A stretch of 61,280 bases of DNA, from assembly GCF_014697425.1 (NCBI RefSeq), contig NZ_JACJRU010000046.1, positions 1-61,280 on the forward strand, in the 5' to 3' direction. A program made the translations under genes and the position numbers. The notes under the pieces were generated by a model. That model saw only the letters and a program-made list of their open reading frames with translations. It searched no databases and was not told the origin of the DNA. Source of the stretch: Nostoc sp. FACHB-110. GTDB lineage: Bacteria; Cyanobacteriota; Cyanobacteriia; Cyanobacteriales; Nostocaceae. Below are positions 15,238 to 24,712 of this stretch, piece after piece. Positions within the stretch are counted from its first letter, which is position 1, and every line of letters starts with the position of its first letter.

Positions 15238-18200
15238 TCAGCCTAAGTGTCCCAACTTTTTTTTCGCAAACTCCCGTACTTGTTCATCTGGGTCATTTGC
15301 GGCTCTGTCGTGCAACAGTGGTAAAGTTTGGGGATGATTAAGATACTGTTCAGTAATCGTTTCTAATGCAACTTGACGTGGGTTGTCTTGAAAACTATAT
15401 TCCCGCTCAAAGGGGTCATTCACAGCACAAGTGTAGAAGATTTCAAAGATATCTGGGTTGTCTCGAAAACCTCTGGCTAATTCTTGCAGTGCTAGTTGTC
15501 GCACGTTTGCAGATTTATCCGCAGTGGCGCGTTTTTTGAGAATAGCGAAAATATCAGGGTCATCTTTAAATCTTCTGGCTAATTCTTGCACGGCAGCTTG
15601 ACGCACATCTGCATATTTATCAGATGTAGCGTGTTTTTTGAGGATGGGGAGAATTTCGGGATCGTTTGTAAACCCTCTGGCTAGTTCTTGCAAGGCGGTG
15701 CGTCGTACATATTCATTATCATCTGTAGTGGCGCGTTGTTTGAGAATTGTGAGCGTCTGTGGATGGTTGTAAAATCCCCTGGCTAATTCTTGCACGGCGG
15801 CGCGGCGCACATCAGAATATTGATCGGCGATCGCCCGTTGTTGCAAGATAGTGATAGTTTCAGGGTCATTTGGGAAATTTCTGGCTAATTCTTGCACCGC
15901 CGCACGGCGCACATAGCGATCGTTATCCGCCGTGGTACGCTGTTTTAGCCAGGTTAAAATTTCCGGTTCCTCTTTAAACCCTCTGGCTAATTCCTCAACG
16001 GCGGTTTGGCGCACACCGGAATATTGATCTGTTGTGGCACATTGTTTAAGGATAGAAAGTGTTTCTGAGTCATCTTTAAAAGTTCTGGCTAATTCTTGCA
16101 CCGCCGCTTGACGCACATATTCATTATCATCGGTAGTGGCGCGTTGTTGCACAATTGCGAGAGTTTCCGAGTCGTCTTGAAAATTCCTCACCAATTCTTG
16201 CACGGCCGCTTGGCGCACAGTCCAGTCATCATCTGTAATGCGTTGTTTTAGCCAAGTCAAAATATCAAAATTATCTTTAAAGGCTCTGACTAATTCTTGC
16301 ACAGCTACTTGCCGCACAGTACCTGAACTATCTGCAGTGACGCGCTGTTTGAGCCAAGGTAAAATATCTGGTTTTTCTTTAAAGCCGCGCGCTAATTCTT
16401 GCACAGCCGCTTGGCGGACATACTCGTTTTCGTCAGTTGTGGCGTGTTGTTGCAACATGGGCAGAATTTCGGGGTCATCTTTAAAATTTCTGGCCAATTC
16501 TTGCAAAGCTACTTGTCGTACTGTCCAATCATTATCAGCGATCGCTCTTTGTTTTAACCACACCAAAGTATCAGGATGATCTTTAAAACTTCTAGCTAAT
16601 TCCTGTACCGCCGCACGGCGAACATCTTCATGTTCATCAGCATTAGCCAATTGTTTTAACCACAACAAAGTGTCAGGGTCATCCTTCCAAGTAGTCGCTA
16701 CTGATGCAACTGCTTGAGTCCGAATTTCTTGAACTAATTTGGTTTCTTCTTCATCTCGATATGGTTGATAATAATAACTTAAGTCATATTTAGTTAATTC
16801 TTTTAACCTATTGAGTAACTGAGTAGCTGTTGTCGCCACTAAAGCTCGGTTTCGTACTTCTGCCAGACACTTCGCTGCTAAAAACAAATTGATAAACTTA
16901 TCTTGTTCACCATTTTGGGCCATTAAATAATTGAGAGTTTCGCAAACAAATCTTGGTTCAATCATCCCAGTAATCAGGCGCAAAACTTCATGCCAAGTTT
17001 CATAACGCCAATGTTTACCAAAAACTTCATTATTTAATTTTGTAATAGATAAAGTTTGAGTTTCCTTAAACTGCCAGACAAATTCCCAAGCACAAAAATA
17101 TTCTAAAAAAGTGCGGTGGACAAACGCATAATAATCTGCACCCAAAAAACATAACATAAAATTGCGAACCCGCAATTGATTAATCATCACCCTAGCAACT
17201 TTTGTTGGCTGATCAAATTCAATATTTTTGAGATATTTAATTAAAATCTTTTCTAAATCGCCAACACTAATTAAATTGCCAGTCAAACCTTTAGGACTAG
17301 TTTGCATATGATAAGCAACCTGACGTAACATTGCTTGCTTATCTTTATAATCAATAGTTTTGGGATCAAGGCGTGAATCTTCCACTAAGGCACGTTCTAC
17401 ATCCCATTGATGCAGCAGCACCCGTGAAGATTGTTCGTAAAGTGTGGCTCTATCTCTCGGCAATTCTTGGTTACGGTTGAGAATTGCCATCATTGTTAAT
17501 AATAGTGGATTTCCTGCTAATTCGGCAATAGATTTTGAAGCATCAATCGCTCTTTGCAACCGCTCCCTTTTGCGTAACTTATCTTCTTGATCATTAAATG
17601 TTAATTCATGCCAACGATTGATAAAATCATGAATTTGCTCCGTATCTAAATCTTGCAGCATAAAGTGACGAAATTCGGCATCGCGTAATTTTTGTGGTTT
17701 ATAACCAATGACGCGCGAAGTCACAATTACCCGCACATAAGGATATACATTAGTAAACCGATGAATATCTGTAATTACATCTTCCCGCTTACCTATTTCA
17801 AATACTTCATCTAAACCATCAAACATCACTAAAGCATTACCAGCTTTTAAATGTTCGTGTAATTGATTTTGATTGAGATGGTGAACAATACCACTGCATT
17901 TATGAAAAAAATCTAAAAAATTATTGCATTCATTATTTTCTCGCCGACGAATATAAGTACGTAACTCAATTAATAAAGGAATAGGGAGAGAAATTACATT
18001 ATTTAGCGGTGATTCTGCCCAAGTTAAAGCTAAATATTGCAATAGAGTAGATTTGCCTGAACCAGGATCACCTAAAATAACTATATATTTATAAGCCGGA
18101 TTATTAATAATATCTAGTACAGAAACTATCGGCTGCCCAAAATAAATTCGGCGATAGCCTTCTAACTCTTCTAGAGAAATTTCTGCTTCTATTTGGTGAC

Positions 18201-18951
18201 TGTTGCGGAGTTCTCTTAAATGTTCTTTCGGTAGTTCATGTACTTGAGGTAAAACTTGGTGAACTTCCCGGACATTCTGGGCGATAAACATTCGCCATAA
18301 TTTCAACTCATTATAAGCATAGCCTGTTGTATCTAAACTATCTAATTTCAAGTTTCCATAGCGTTCTCTTAGCCCTTCTTGATAGCCGCGTAAATCAAAA
18401 TCTGTAATAATTCCTGACATTTCTTGCAGATTATTATTGACTGATTCTAAATGTTTACTATCTAGAATAATGCGTAATTTATCTGACTCTCGAATAATTG
18501 CTTTGACTTTTTTGAGATATCTTTTCGTTAACCTTTCCCAATCAAATTCTTGAGGTAAATTTGGCAAATTTAGTTGATACCAAATAGGAGATAACACTTG
18601 GGTGTCTAATGATTGACAATCTGGCTGAAACGTATTGCTTAAAATTTCAACCAAGGATTTATCATGAATAAATTTATTTAAGGGTTGAGTATATTGCTCT
18701 AGTAAAGATTCTTCTATATTTGCATCTTCTAATTCCTGCTGCATTAACTGTAAAAATTCTTTTAAGGCTTTGCCAGCAGCAACTTCAATATCTTCTTTTG
18801 TGAGTTGCTGCAAAATGTTCTTGGGAATACTTTTTAATAAATCCTTCGCCCAGTCTTTAGCTACGTCTTTTGCTAAATCCTCAAAAATAGGTTTAAAAGC
18901 AAACCCGACAGCCTGAGTTATACCCCAAACAGCTAACCAATCTACTACCAT
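15238..18951 (-). CDS. NACHT NTPase with C-terminal HEAT-repeat array (1237 aa)
   Basis: This is a large STAND-type ATPase. The N-terminal roughly 250 residues form a helical region of unknown type. The NACHT core follows, with Walker A GDPGSGKSTLL (about residues 294-304), Walker B ALVMFDGLDEV and further NACHT elements (VIVTSRVIGY, LAGNPLLLTMMA). The last roughly 450 residues (771 onward, DNA about 15240-16641) are 12-13 HEAT-like repeats of 34 residues with the consensus VRxAAVQELARxFKDDPE. These are nearly identical to one another, so they were amplified recently. Related NACHT proteins include animal NLRs and bacterial bNACHT anti-phage proteins; a sensing or defence role here is inference. 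It stands alone on its strand. Confidence 0.85.
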   Translation of the reverse strand: MVVDWLAVWGITQAVGFAFKPIFEDLAKDVAKDWAKDLLKSIPKNILQQLTKEDIEVAAGKALKEFLQLMQQELEDANIEESLLEQYTQPLNKFIHDKSLVEILSNTFQPDCQSLDTQVLSPIWYQLNLPNLPQEFDWERLTKRYLKKVKAIIRESDKLRIILDSKHLESVNNNLQEMSGIITDFDLRGYQEGLRERYGNLKLDSLDTTGYAYNELKLWRMFIAQNVREVHQVLPQVHELPKEHLRELRNSHQIEAEISLEELEGYRRIYFGQPIVSVLDIINNPAYKYIVILGDPGSGKSTLLQYLALTWAESPLNNVISLPIPLLIELRTYIRRRENNECNNFLDFFHKCSGIVHHLNQNQLHEHLKAGNALVMFDGLDEVFEIGKREDVITDIHRFTNVYPYVRVIVTSRVIGYKPQKLRDAEFRHFMLQDLDTEQIHDFINRWHELTFNDQEDKLRKRERLQRAIDASKSIAELAGNPLLLTMMAILNRNQELPRDRATLYEQSSRVLLHQWDVERALVEDSRLDPKTIDYKDKQAMLRQVAYHMQTSPKGLTGNLISVGDLEKILIKYLKNIEFDQPTKVARVMINQLRVRNFMLCFLGADYYAFVHRTFLEYFCAWEFVWQFKETQTLSITKLNNEVFGKHWRYETWHEVLRLITGMIEPRFVCETLNYLMAQNGEQDKFINLFLAAKCLAEVRNRALVATTATQLLNRLKELTKYDLSYYYQPYRDEEETKLVQEIRTQAVASVATTWKDDPDTLLWLKQLANADEHEDVRRAAVQELARSFKDHPDTLVWLKQRAIADNDWTVRQVALQELARNFKDDPEILPMLQQHATTDENEYVRQAAVQELARGFKEKPDILPWLKQRVTADSSGTVRQVAVQELVRAFKDNFDILTWLKQRITDDDWTVRQAAVQELVRNFQDDSETLAIVQQRATTDDNEYVRQAAVQELARTFKDDSETLSILKQCATTDQYSGVRQTAVEELARGFKEEPEILTWLKQRTTADNDRYVRRAAVQELARNFPNDPETITILQQRAIADQYSDVRRAAVQELARGFYNHPQTLTILKQRATTDDNEYVRRTALQELARGFTNDPEILPILKKHATSDKYADVRQAAVQELARRFKDDPDIFAILKKRATADKSANVRQLALQELARGFRDNPDIFEIFYTCAVNDPFEREYSFQDNPRQVALETITEQYLNHPQTLPLLHDRAANDPDEQVREFAKKKLGHLG

Positions 18952-19148
18952 ATTCGTGTTTGCCCAGCTTTCAAACCGAGTATATCTAACTGGTTGAATA
19001 ATTTTGGGATATTTCAGAATAATTGAATAAATTTCACAATCACATGGGGATTAGGGGAAAATATTTAGTATTAATTTATTAGTCCTTGCAGGCGAACTTT
19101 GTTTGTGTCGTAGCAAATTATATTCGCCCAAAACTTTTAAAACATCCT

Positions 19149-19463
19149 CTAAGTTTGAGGAAACTTTCTGACTTGATATTCTGTAACTTCTACTAACTGA
19201 TAAATGTCTCCTACAGCTTGGGCAAATTGCTGTTCGATTTGCTCTAAATCAGCTTGAGGAACAGCTTGCCATTGTTCTAAAGTATTCCAACGAATCAGAA
19301 AAATCACTTCTGTAGGGTTGTTCGGGTTAATCCAAACTTCTTTACTGAGAAATCCTGGATACTTAGCTAAGGCTGTTGTCCAAATTTCTGCATCTTTCTG
19401 GATAAAATTTTCTCGCTGATGTGGGTTAACCCTAAATTTCAGCAGTTCTATCACTACACTCAT
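19149..19463 (-). CDS. TIGR03792-like ABM-fold protein
   Basis: This 104-residue protein belongs to the dimeric alpha/beta-barrel (antibiotic-biosynthesis-monooxygenase-like) fold: VIELLKFRVNPHQRENFIQKD, YPGFLSKEVWINP, VIFLIRWNTLEQW. I recognise it as probably the cyanobacterial TIGR03792 family. Its biochemical role is unknown. Confidence 0.7.
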   Translation of the reverse strand: MSVVIELLKFRVNPHQRENFIQKDAEIWTTALAKYPGFLSKEVWINPNNPTEVIFLIRWNTLEQWQAVPQADLEQIEQQFAQAVGDIYQLVEVTEYQVRKFPQT

Positions 19464-19583
19464 TCATCCCCTGCGTTTGTCAAAATAGAACTGTAAGCTA
19501 GAATAACTACGCTTCCAGCATAGCTTGATTGCATACACTCAAGAGCAAGGAGGCTGGTTTGAAATAAATAACAGGAAGGACGT

Positions 19584-19907
19584 ATGGATAGCAACAACTG
19601 GTTGCAACAGCTAATGATGGTGGGAATTGGTACAACGTCTTTGGTTGCAGAAAAGCTGCGTGAGGTGAGTGATGAATTAGTCAAAGACGGTAAGCTGAAT
19701 CCTGAGCAAGCTAAGGCGGTAATGGATGATATTGTACAGCAGCTAAAGTCAGAGCAAGGCAATTGGGATGCTCAAATGCAACGACAAATGCGGAATATGT
19801 TGCAAGATTTAGGAGTGGCGCGTCAGTCTGAGGTAGATGAACTCCGGGGGAGAATTGACCGTTTAGAACGTCAAGTACGGGATTTAGAAAATAAGCTTTG
19901 GCGTTAA
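19584..19907 (+). CDS. phasin-like small coiled-coil protein
   Basis: This 107-residue helical protein runs from DSNNWLQQLMMVGIGTTSLVAEKL through LVKDGKLNPEQAKAVMDDIV to a C-terminal coiled coil (VDELRGRIDRLERQVRDLENKL). Similar cyanobacterial proteins are annotated as phasin or polyhydroxyalkanoate-granule-associated family. No PHA genes are nearby, so a general scaffold role is equally possible. AAGGA at 19575-19579 precedes ATG 19584. Confidence 0.65.
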   Translation: MDSNNWLQQLMMVGIGTTSLVAEKLREVSDELVKDGKLNPEQAKAVMDDIVQQLKSEQGNWDAQMQRQMRNMLQDLGVARQSEVDELRGRIDRLERQVRDLENKLWR

Positions 19908-19985
19908 GATGTGCTTTCTGATTTAAACTAAATGTGTCCTGTTGGTATTGCTTTTGCCAAACGACCTCAGTAGGGAGGACTAATT

Positions 19986-20507
19986 TTGAAAGCAATTTTA
20001 CTCAGCGTGGGTGTCATGCTGGTTTGTGTGGTGGTTTTAGTATTAGCGCAATTAGGCGGTAAACCGGATACTGCCGTTGCTGCTAATTTGACCCAATCAC
20101 AACCATCACCCACTATCATTACAGAAAACAATACCCTAATAGCAAACAAACCTATGTCTGATGCCAATGTCGTAACTACTCCCTCTGGACTAAAATACAC
20201 TGAAATCAAAGAGGGAACTGGGGCAACTCCTCAGTCTGGTCAAACAGTTGTAGTTCACTATACTGGCACTTTAGAAGATGGAACTCAGTTTGATAGTTCC
20301 CGCGATCGCGGCCGTCCTTTTAGCTTTATTATCGGCGTAGGACAAGTGATCAAAGGTTGGGACGAAGGACTTAGCACCATGAAAGTTGGTGGTCAACGTA
20401 AGTTAATTATCCCTTCAGATTTAGGTTATGGTTCCCGTGGTGCAGGTGGTGTAATTCCACCCAACGCTACCCTAATTTTTGATGTGGAATTGTTGGAAGT
20501 CAAATAA
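19986..20507 (+). CDS. FKBP-type peptidyl-prolyl isomerase, membrane-anchored or exported
   Basis: This 173-residue proline isomerase has an N-terminal hydrophobic segment (ILLSVGVMLVCVVVLVLA), a linker of about 40 residues and a C-terminal FKBP domain: VVVHYTGTLEDGTQFDSS, FSFIIGVGQVIKGWDEGL and the end LIFDVELLEVK. It likely helps fold proteins in the periplasm or thylakoid lumen. The start is TTG at 19986, supported by AGGGAGGA at about 19973-19980. It converges with dnaB, with a long inverted repeat between them. Confidence 0.88.
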   Translation: MKAILLSVGVMLVCVVVLVLAQLGGKPDTAVAANLTQSQPSPTIITENNTLIANKPMSDANVVTTPSGLKYTEIKEGTGATPQSGQTVVVHYTGTLEDGTQFDSSRDRGRPFSFIIGVGQVIKGWDEGLSTMKVGGQRKLIIPSDLGYGSRGAGGVIPPNATLIFDVELLEVK

Positions 20508-20562
20508 AGTGTGAAGTGTGAAGTATGAAGTATGAAATTTTAGACTTCACACTTCACACTTT
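20506..20562. terminator. 19-bp inverted repeat built from heptamer repeats between converging genes
   Basis: The arm at 20506-20524 (AAAGTGTGAAGTGTGAAGT) is the exact reverse complement of 20544-20562, with a 19-base loop. It spans the stop of the FKBP gene and touches the dnaB stop codon, so it probably works as a bidirectional terminator. The left arm and loop are TGTGAAG/TATGAAG heptamers, the same family as at 2632 and 51872. Confidence 0.65.
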
Positions 20563-23500
20563 AATAATTGGGTCTGGCTAGGTTTTTAAATTTGGTATAT
20601 TGCGGGTCGAATAAAAGTTTTACTGTACCTGTTGGGCCGTTGCGGTGTTTTGCTACTATGACTTCAGCAATGCCGCGATCGGGGGTATCTGGTGAATAAT
20701 ATTCATCGCGGTATAACATAATGACTAAATCCGCGTCTTGTTCAATCGAATTGTGAACAATAATATTGTTGGCTACAAAGTTGTGTAAACCAGGAACAGT
20801 TAGGTCAAACACTTCTTCCTCTCCACTTAATTCAATTGAAACTATTTCATCCCAATAAACATCGCTGTTGGCAAGTGTAAGTAGTTGATTTGATTTAACA
20901 AGGTTGGCTACTTTTAATGCTCTTTCTCGACTTAAATTTGCTTTGTAAAGTGTAGAGCCACAATAAGATGTTCCTAGTGAGGAATGTAATAGCCTTGTAG
21001 TTAAACCAACACTTGGCATTGCAGGTACAACTAGTGTTTTCCAAACATCTTTGGGAATTATGTCTCTGTTTGGGTTATGACTTGATTTTTGCAAGTGTTG
21101 AGCAATTTGTTGTAATGAGCCTAGCTTATATTCTCCTACTGCTCTAACTTTTTGGATAAATAACTCAAGGTCAGGCTTACCAGTAATTGTTACATGATAT
21201 TGGTTTCTACCTTTGCCTATTTGAGGAATTATCTTGAGCTTGGCATTAATACCAAGCCTTAACAAAAGTGTTTGTACATCAAAGGCTAATCTTTCACTAC
21301 TGCTGGCATAATACGCAATAGGTCTTGGTCTTTTACCAGCAACTAATTTAATACAACCATCTGTACTCCAAAGGTGTCGTAAAAAGCAGGCTATTAACTC
21401 TTGTGGTTGTGAGAATAATTCTTGAGGTACAAATTTTTCGTAAGACCTTAAACCAAAAATTCCGAGGGAATCTAACCATTTAGCAATGGGATTTCTCACA
21501 TTATGAGTAAGACGTTGTGCCGCAGATAAATATACTTGATACCAGTCTCGTTCAGGCGAGATTTTAGGAACAATTGAATCTCCAAAAACTTCTCTGGCTA
21601 AGAAAGCAACATTTTCTGCTAAATCTATCTCTCTGGTCGTGTACTGTATCGCATGACGTGGCAGTGTACAGCCATCACCAATTAAATGGCCTAATAATGC
21701 AACTTCGGCATAGGTCATTGTTTGTTTACCAGAACTAGGAAGATTTCTCGGTAAACATAGATGTTGGTTAAGATTTAATTCATCAAGTCTTTTCCAGCCA
21801 TTAATAGTTAAAAATTTATGATTACCTGTAGCACGAATTCTTCGTCCTAATCGAGTTTTGATGGTAAATACAGGCTTGATTCCTGTAGCAAAAGCATGGC
21901 TAACAATTGCCCTTTCTAATTGCATTGTGGATTCATTCAATGCCCAAACAGCAAAACCAGATTTACCAACTAATTCTTTGATTGGTACTTGTAATCCACT
22001 ATCTGCCAATGTGATTAAACTATCACCAGTTAAACAACCTGATTCTCTCAAATCAGATAACATTGGGCGCTTGTTGGTACGTGCTTCTACACCGCGACTT
22101 AACTGTGATAATGCAATTATAGGTACAGATAACTCACGGGCTAAACCTTTAAGACTGCGTGTGATGCGAGATAATTCTTGTACGCGGTTATCGCCTGCGC
22201 CTTCCATTAATTGCAGGTAATCTATGATAATCAAGCCTAAATCTGTTCCTTGTTCGGCTTGCAATCTTCTGGCTTGCGATCGCATTTCGTTGACTGTTAT
22301 ATTCGGCGTATCGTCAATATAAAGTGGAATCTCAGAAAGCATACCAATTGCCCGACTTAACGGTTCCCACTGGGTTTGGCTAATACGTCCACTCCGCAGA
22401 TAACCAGATTCAATTCCCGCTTCACTGGCTAATAGTCGCTGTACTAGCTGTTCTTTGGACATTTCTAAGCTAAACACAGCCACTGGTAATTTATATAAAG
22501 CAGCGATGTTATGACCTAGGTTCAAACAAAAGGCTGTATTGTGAACACAGATATCGTTAGCAACAAAATTGTGTGTTTCAGGAATTGTTAAATCATAAAC
22601 TTGCTTATAACCTACTAACTCAATGGCTACAATTTCATCCCAATAGATATCACTAGTAGCTAACTGTTGTAGTGGTAAATTTTCTAAAGCAGTTGCTAAA
22701 TTCCACAATCGGTTTCTTTTGAAAGCACGTTTACCGACGTGTATATTTGTAGAGTTTTGAATGCCAGCACGTTTGGCTAAACTTGCCCAAGATTCGTTAC
22801 CTTTAGCTATTGCTATCTGTTCCCAAATTTCACTAGGAATTAAGTCACAATTAGTTTGATATCGTTTTTGTGATATTGCATCGGCAACTTTTTCTAAGGC
22901 TGCTTCTTTACCAAAAATCCCAATTTCCGCAATAAATGTTTTGATACTTTGGGCATCAATAATATCTAATTGCCAAGCTTGTCTGCGAGCGCCTTGATAT
23001 TTCACCGAACGTTTTTTCAGTCTGGCAATAATGCCAAATCGCAATAATAAATGTTGGATTTGTCTTGCTAGTTTTTCGCTGACAGAACAGTAACCTAATT
23101 GCGATTGACCGCTTGACAGTAAAGTGGCCCAACCATCTGTAGCAAACAGACGATTGAGAAACATAGCTATTTGCGATCGCTCTAACTGAAATACAATGGC
23201 TGGTACTGTTTTGCTATGAGCATCCTTACCCAATAACCCTAACTCTTCTAACCAATTTGCTAAAGAATTTCGGCTAGCTTTGCTAATGCTAGTAAATCCA
23301 TGAGGTGCAAATTCCTCTGGTTCAGTTTCCAGAAGTGTACACAGTTGTTTAAAAGTATCAAAATTTGGTACACATTGCCCTTGCTGCCAAATACTGAACA
23401 AAGCTGGACTGACATTTAACTCACAACTCAATTGTCTAGCAGTTAAACTTTGAGATTGAACTAAAGTTTTTAAGCGTTGAGCAAACAACTGTCTTTGACT

Positions 23501-24712
23501 AGCAATAAATTCTAAATCACCTCGAACACAAAGTGATGGTGTGCGTTGTCCTGGGGAAGTCTCCCAGCGCACAGCTAAACCACCAAAATCAGCCACAGCT
23601 TGAGAAAATTCTGCTTGTAGTAACGGATTACTATTTGTAAATCTGGGATTGCTATTAGTTAAACCACCATCACCAATTAAATAGGCGAGTAATTTCACCT
23701 CACATTCACGCAAAGTTTTTGTCCCAAATACATCTATTTTGCGCGGTACTGCAATTCGCTCTCCAACTTGGATATTTGCTAATTTTTGCCAGCCTTGAAT
23801 AGTTAGAAATGGATGGGTAATTGTGGTTTCAATGGTTCTTCCTAGGCGAGTTGTTACCCGAAAAACAGGTTTAATACCGTCATCTACAAATGCAGATGGT
23901 TGGGTAAAGCTGAATTTCCAGTTATCATTTAACGTCAACAACGAGCCTTGACGTTGTTTGTATAATTGTTCAATTGTTGTAATTTGTCCATCTGCCAAGA
24001 CAATTTCCGCATCAAAGCTGAGGCATTTACCCATTGACGGCCTGCCAGCGACGATAATCAAATCAGAACGCTGAAAACCGCTAGTCATGGCATCTAAATC
24101 ATAAAAGCCACAAGGAATTCCTGGTAAAGCGACACCTTGATGGCGTGTTTCAATATCTTGAAAAGTATTGACTAAAGTATCAGAAATATGCACTAAACCT
24201 GATTGGGGTCGTTCTTGCGTGACACCAAAAACTTTTTGTTCTGCTTTGTCTAAAACTATGGGTAATTCGGTTTCTGTTTCGTAACCTAAATGGACAATTT
24301 CGTTACCAGCTTTAATTAACTGTCGCCGCAGGTATTTTTCCATGACTAACCCTGCTAAAGCGTCAATGTTAACAGCAGAAACTGTCCTGTCTACGAGGGT
24401 GGCTAGTTTATTTCTCCCACCAATCTTCGCTAGTAAATCATTATCAGTTAACCAACTGGTAATAGAAAGTAAATCTGTGGGTTTACTTTGGGCGTGGAGG
24501 CGCAAGGCGGCTTGATAAATATCTTTATGGGCGCTAATGTAAAATGCTTCGGGAACTAAGCGATCGCTAACTCGCCCAATCGCTTCTGGATCTAATAAAA
24601 TTCCCCCCAAAATCGCTTCTTCTGCTTCAATATTTTGGGGTGGTAGGCGTTGCCCGGAGGGGTTGCCGTAGGCATCGCTACCATCGCCTTGAAAATTTAA
24701 TTCTTCCGCCAT
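20561..24712 (-). CDS. dnaB: replicative DNA helicase DnaB with two inteins
   Basis: The 1383-codon reading frame encodes a DnaB of 458 residues once two inteins are removed, the normal DnaB size. The N-terminal domain (LPPQNIEAEEAILGGILL) is followed by the RecA-like motor. Intein 1 interrupts Walker A between Lys and Thr (GRPSMGK / TAFCLNLG). Intein 2 interrupts the LSDLRESG / SIEQDADLVIM motif. Both sites are in the most conserved ATPase segments, so the enzyme must depend on splicing to be active. Extein pieces are residues 1-229, 726-892 and 1322-1383. It ends KFKNLARPNY. Confidence 0.95.
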   Translation of the reverse strand: MAEELNFQGDGSDAYGNPSGQRLPPQNIEAEEAILGGILLDPEAIGRVSDRLVPEAFYISAHKDIYQAALRLHAQSKPTDLLSITSWLTDNDLLAKIGGRNKLATLVDRTVSAVNIDALAGLVMEKYLRRQLIKAGNEIVHLGYETETELPIVLDKAEQKVFGVTQERPQSGLVHISDTLVNTFQDIETRHQGVALPGIPCGFYDLDAMTSGFQRSDLIIVAGRPSMGKCLSFDAEIVLADGQITTIEQLYKQRQGSLLTLNDNWKFSFTQPSAFVDDGIKPVFRVTTRLGRTIETTITHPFLTIQGWQKLANIQVGERIAVPRKIDVFGTKTLRECEVKLLAYLIGDGGLTNSNPRFTNSNPLLQAEFSQAVADFGGLAVRWETSPGQRTPSLCVRGDLEFIASQRQLFAQRLKTLVQSQSLTARQLSCELNVSPALFSIWQQGQCVPNFDTFKQLCTLLETEPEEFAPHGFTSISKASRNSLANWLEELGLLGKDAHSKTVPAIVFQLERSQIAMFLNRLFATDGWATLLSSGQSQLGYCSVSEKLARQIQHLLLRFGIIARLKKRSVKYQGARRQAWQLDIIDAQSIKTFIAEIGIFGKEAALEKVADAISQKRYQTNCDLIPSEIWEQIAIAKGNESWASLAKRAGIQNSTNIHVGKRAFKRNRLWNLATALENLPLQQLATSDIYWDEIVAIELVGYKQVYDLTIPETHNFVANDICVHNTAFCLNLGHNIAALYKLPVAVFSLEMSKEQLVQRLLASEAGIESGYLRSGRISQTQWEPLSRAIGMLSEIPLYIDDTPNITVNEMRSQARRLQAEQGTDLGLIIIDYLQLMEGAGDNRVQELSRITRSLKGLARELSVPIIALSQLSRGVEARTNKRPMLSDLRESGCLTGDSLITLADSGLQVPIKELVGKSGFAVWALNESTMQLERAIVSHAFATGIKPVFTIKTRLGRRIRATGNHKFLTINGWKRLDELNLNQHLCLPRNLPSSGKQTMTYAEVALLGHLIGDGCTLPRHAIQYTTREIDLAENVAFLAREVFGDSIVPKISPERDWYQVYLSAAQRLTHNVRNPIAKWLDSLGIFGLRSYEKFVPQELFSQPQELIACFLRHLWSTDGCIKLVAGKRPRPIAYYASSSERLAFDVQTLLLRLGINAKLKIIPQIGKGRNQYHVTITGKPDLELFIQKVRAVGEYKLGSLQQIAQHLQKSSHNPNRDIIPKDVWKTLVVPAMPSVGLTTRLLHSSLGTSYCGSTLYKANLSRERALKVANLVKSNQLLTLANSDVYWDEIVSIELSGEEEVFDLTVPGLHNFVANNIIVHNSIEQDADLVIMLYRDEYYSPDTPDRGIAEVIVAKHRNGPTGTVKLLFDPQYTKFKNLARPNY
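20750..22036 (-). other. DnaB intein 2 (429 aa), with LAGLIDADG endonuclease
   Basis: The intein starts CLTGDSLITLADSG and ends FDLTVPGLHNFVANNIIVHN, with Ser as the next extein residue; Cys1, the terminal His-Asn and the +1 Ser are all intact. A homing-endonuclease core is visible as LLGHLIGDG and FLRHLWSTDG (two LAGLIDADG-type helices). The insertion point is the one used by the well-known Synechocystis DnaB intein. The element should be able to splice. Confidence 0.9.
22538..24025 (-). other. DnaB intein 1 (496 aa), with LAGLIDADG endonuclease and helix-turn-helix
   Basis: It begins CLSFDAEIVLADGQ and ends YDLTIPETHNFVANDICVHN before Thr, with intact Cys1, His-Asn and +1 Thr. LAGLIDADG-type motifs are LLAYLIGDGGL and FLNRLFATDGW. 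Between them lies a Cro/Xre-like helix-turn-helix (ARQLSCELNVSPALFSIWQQ), an extra DNA-binding module. The insertion separates the Walker A Lys and Thr of the helicase. Confidence 0.9.
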
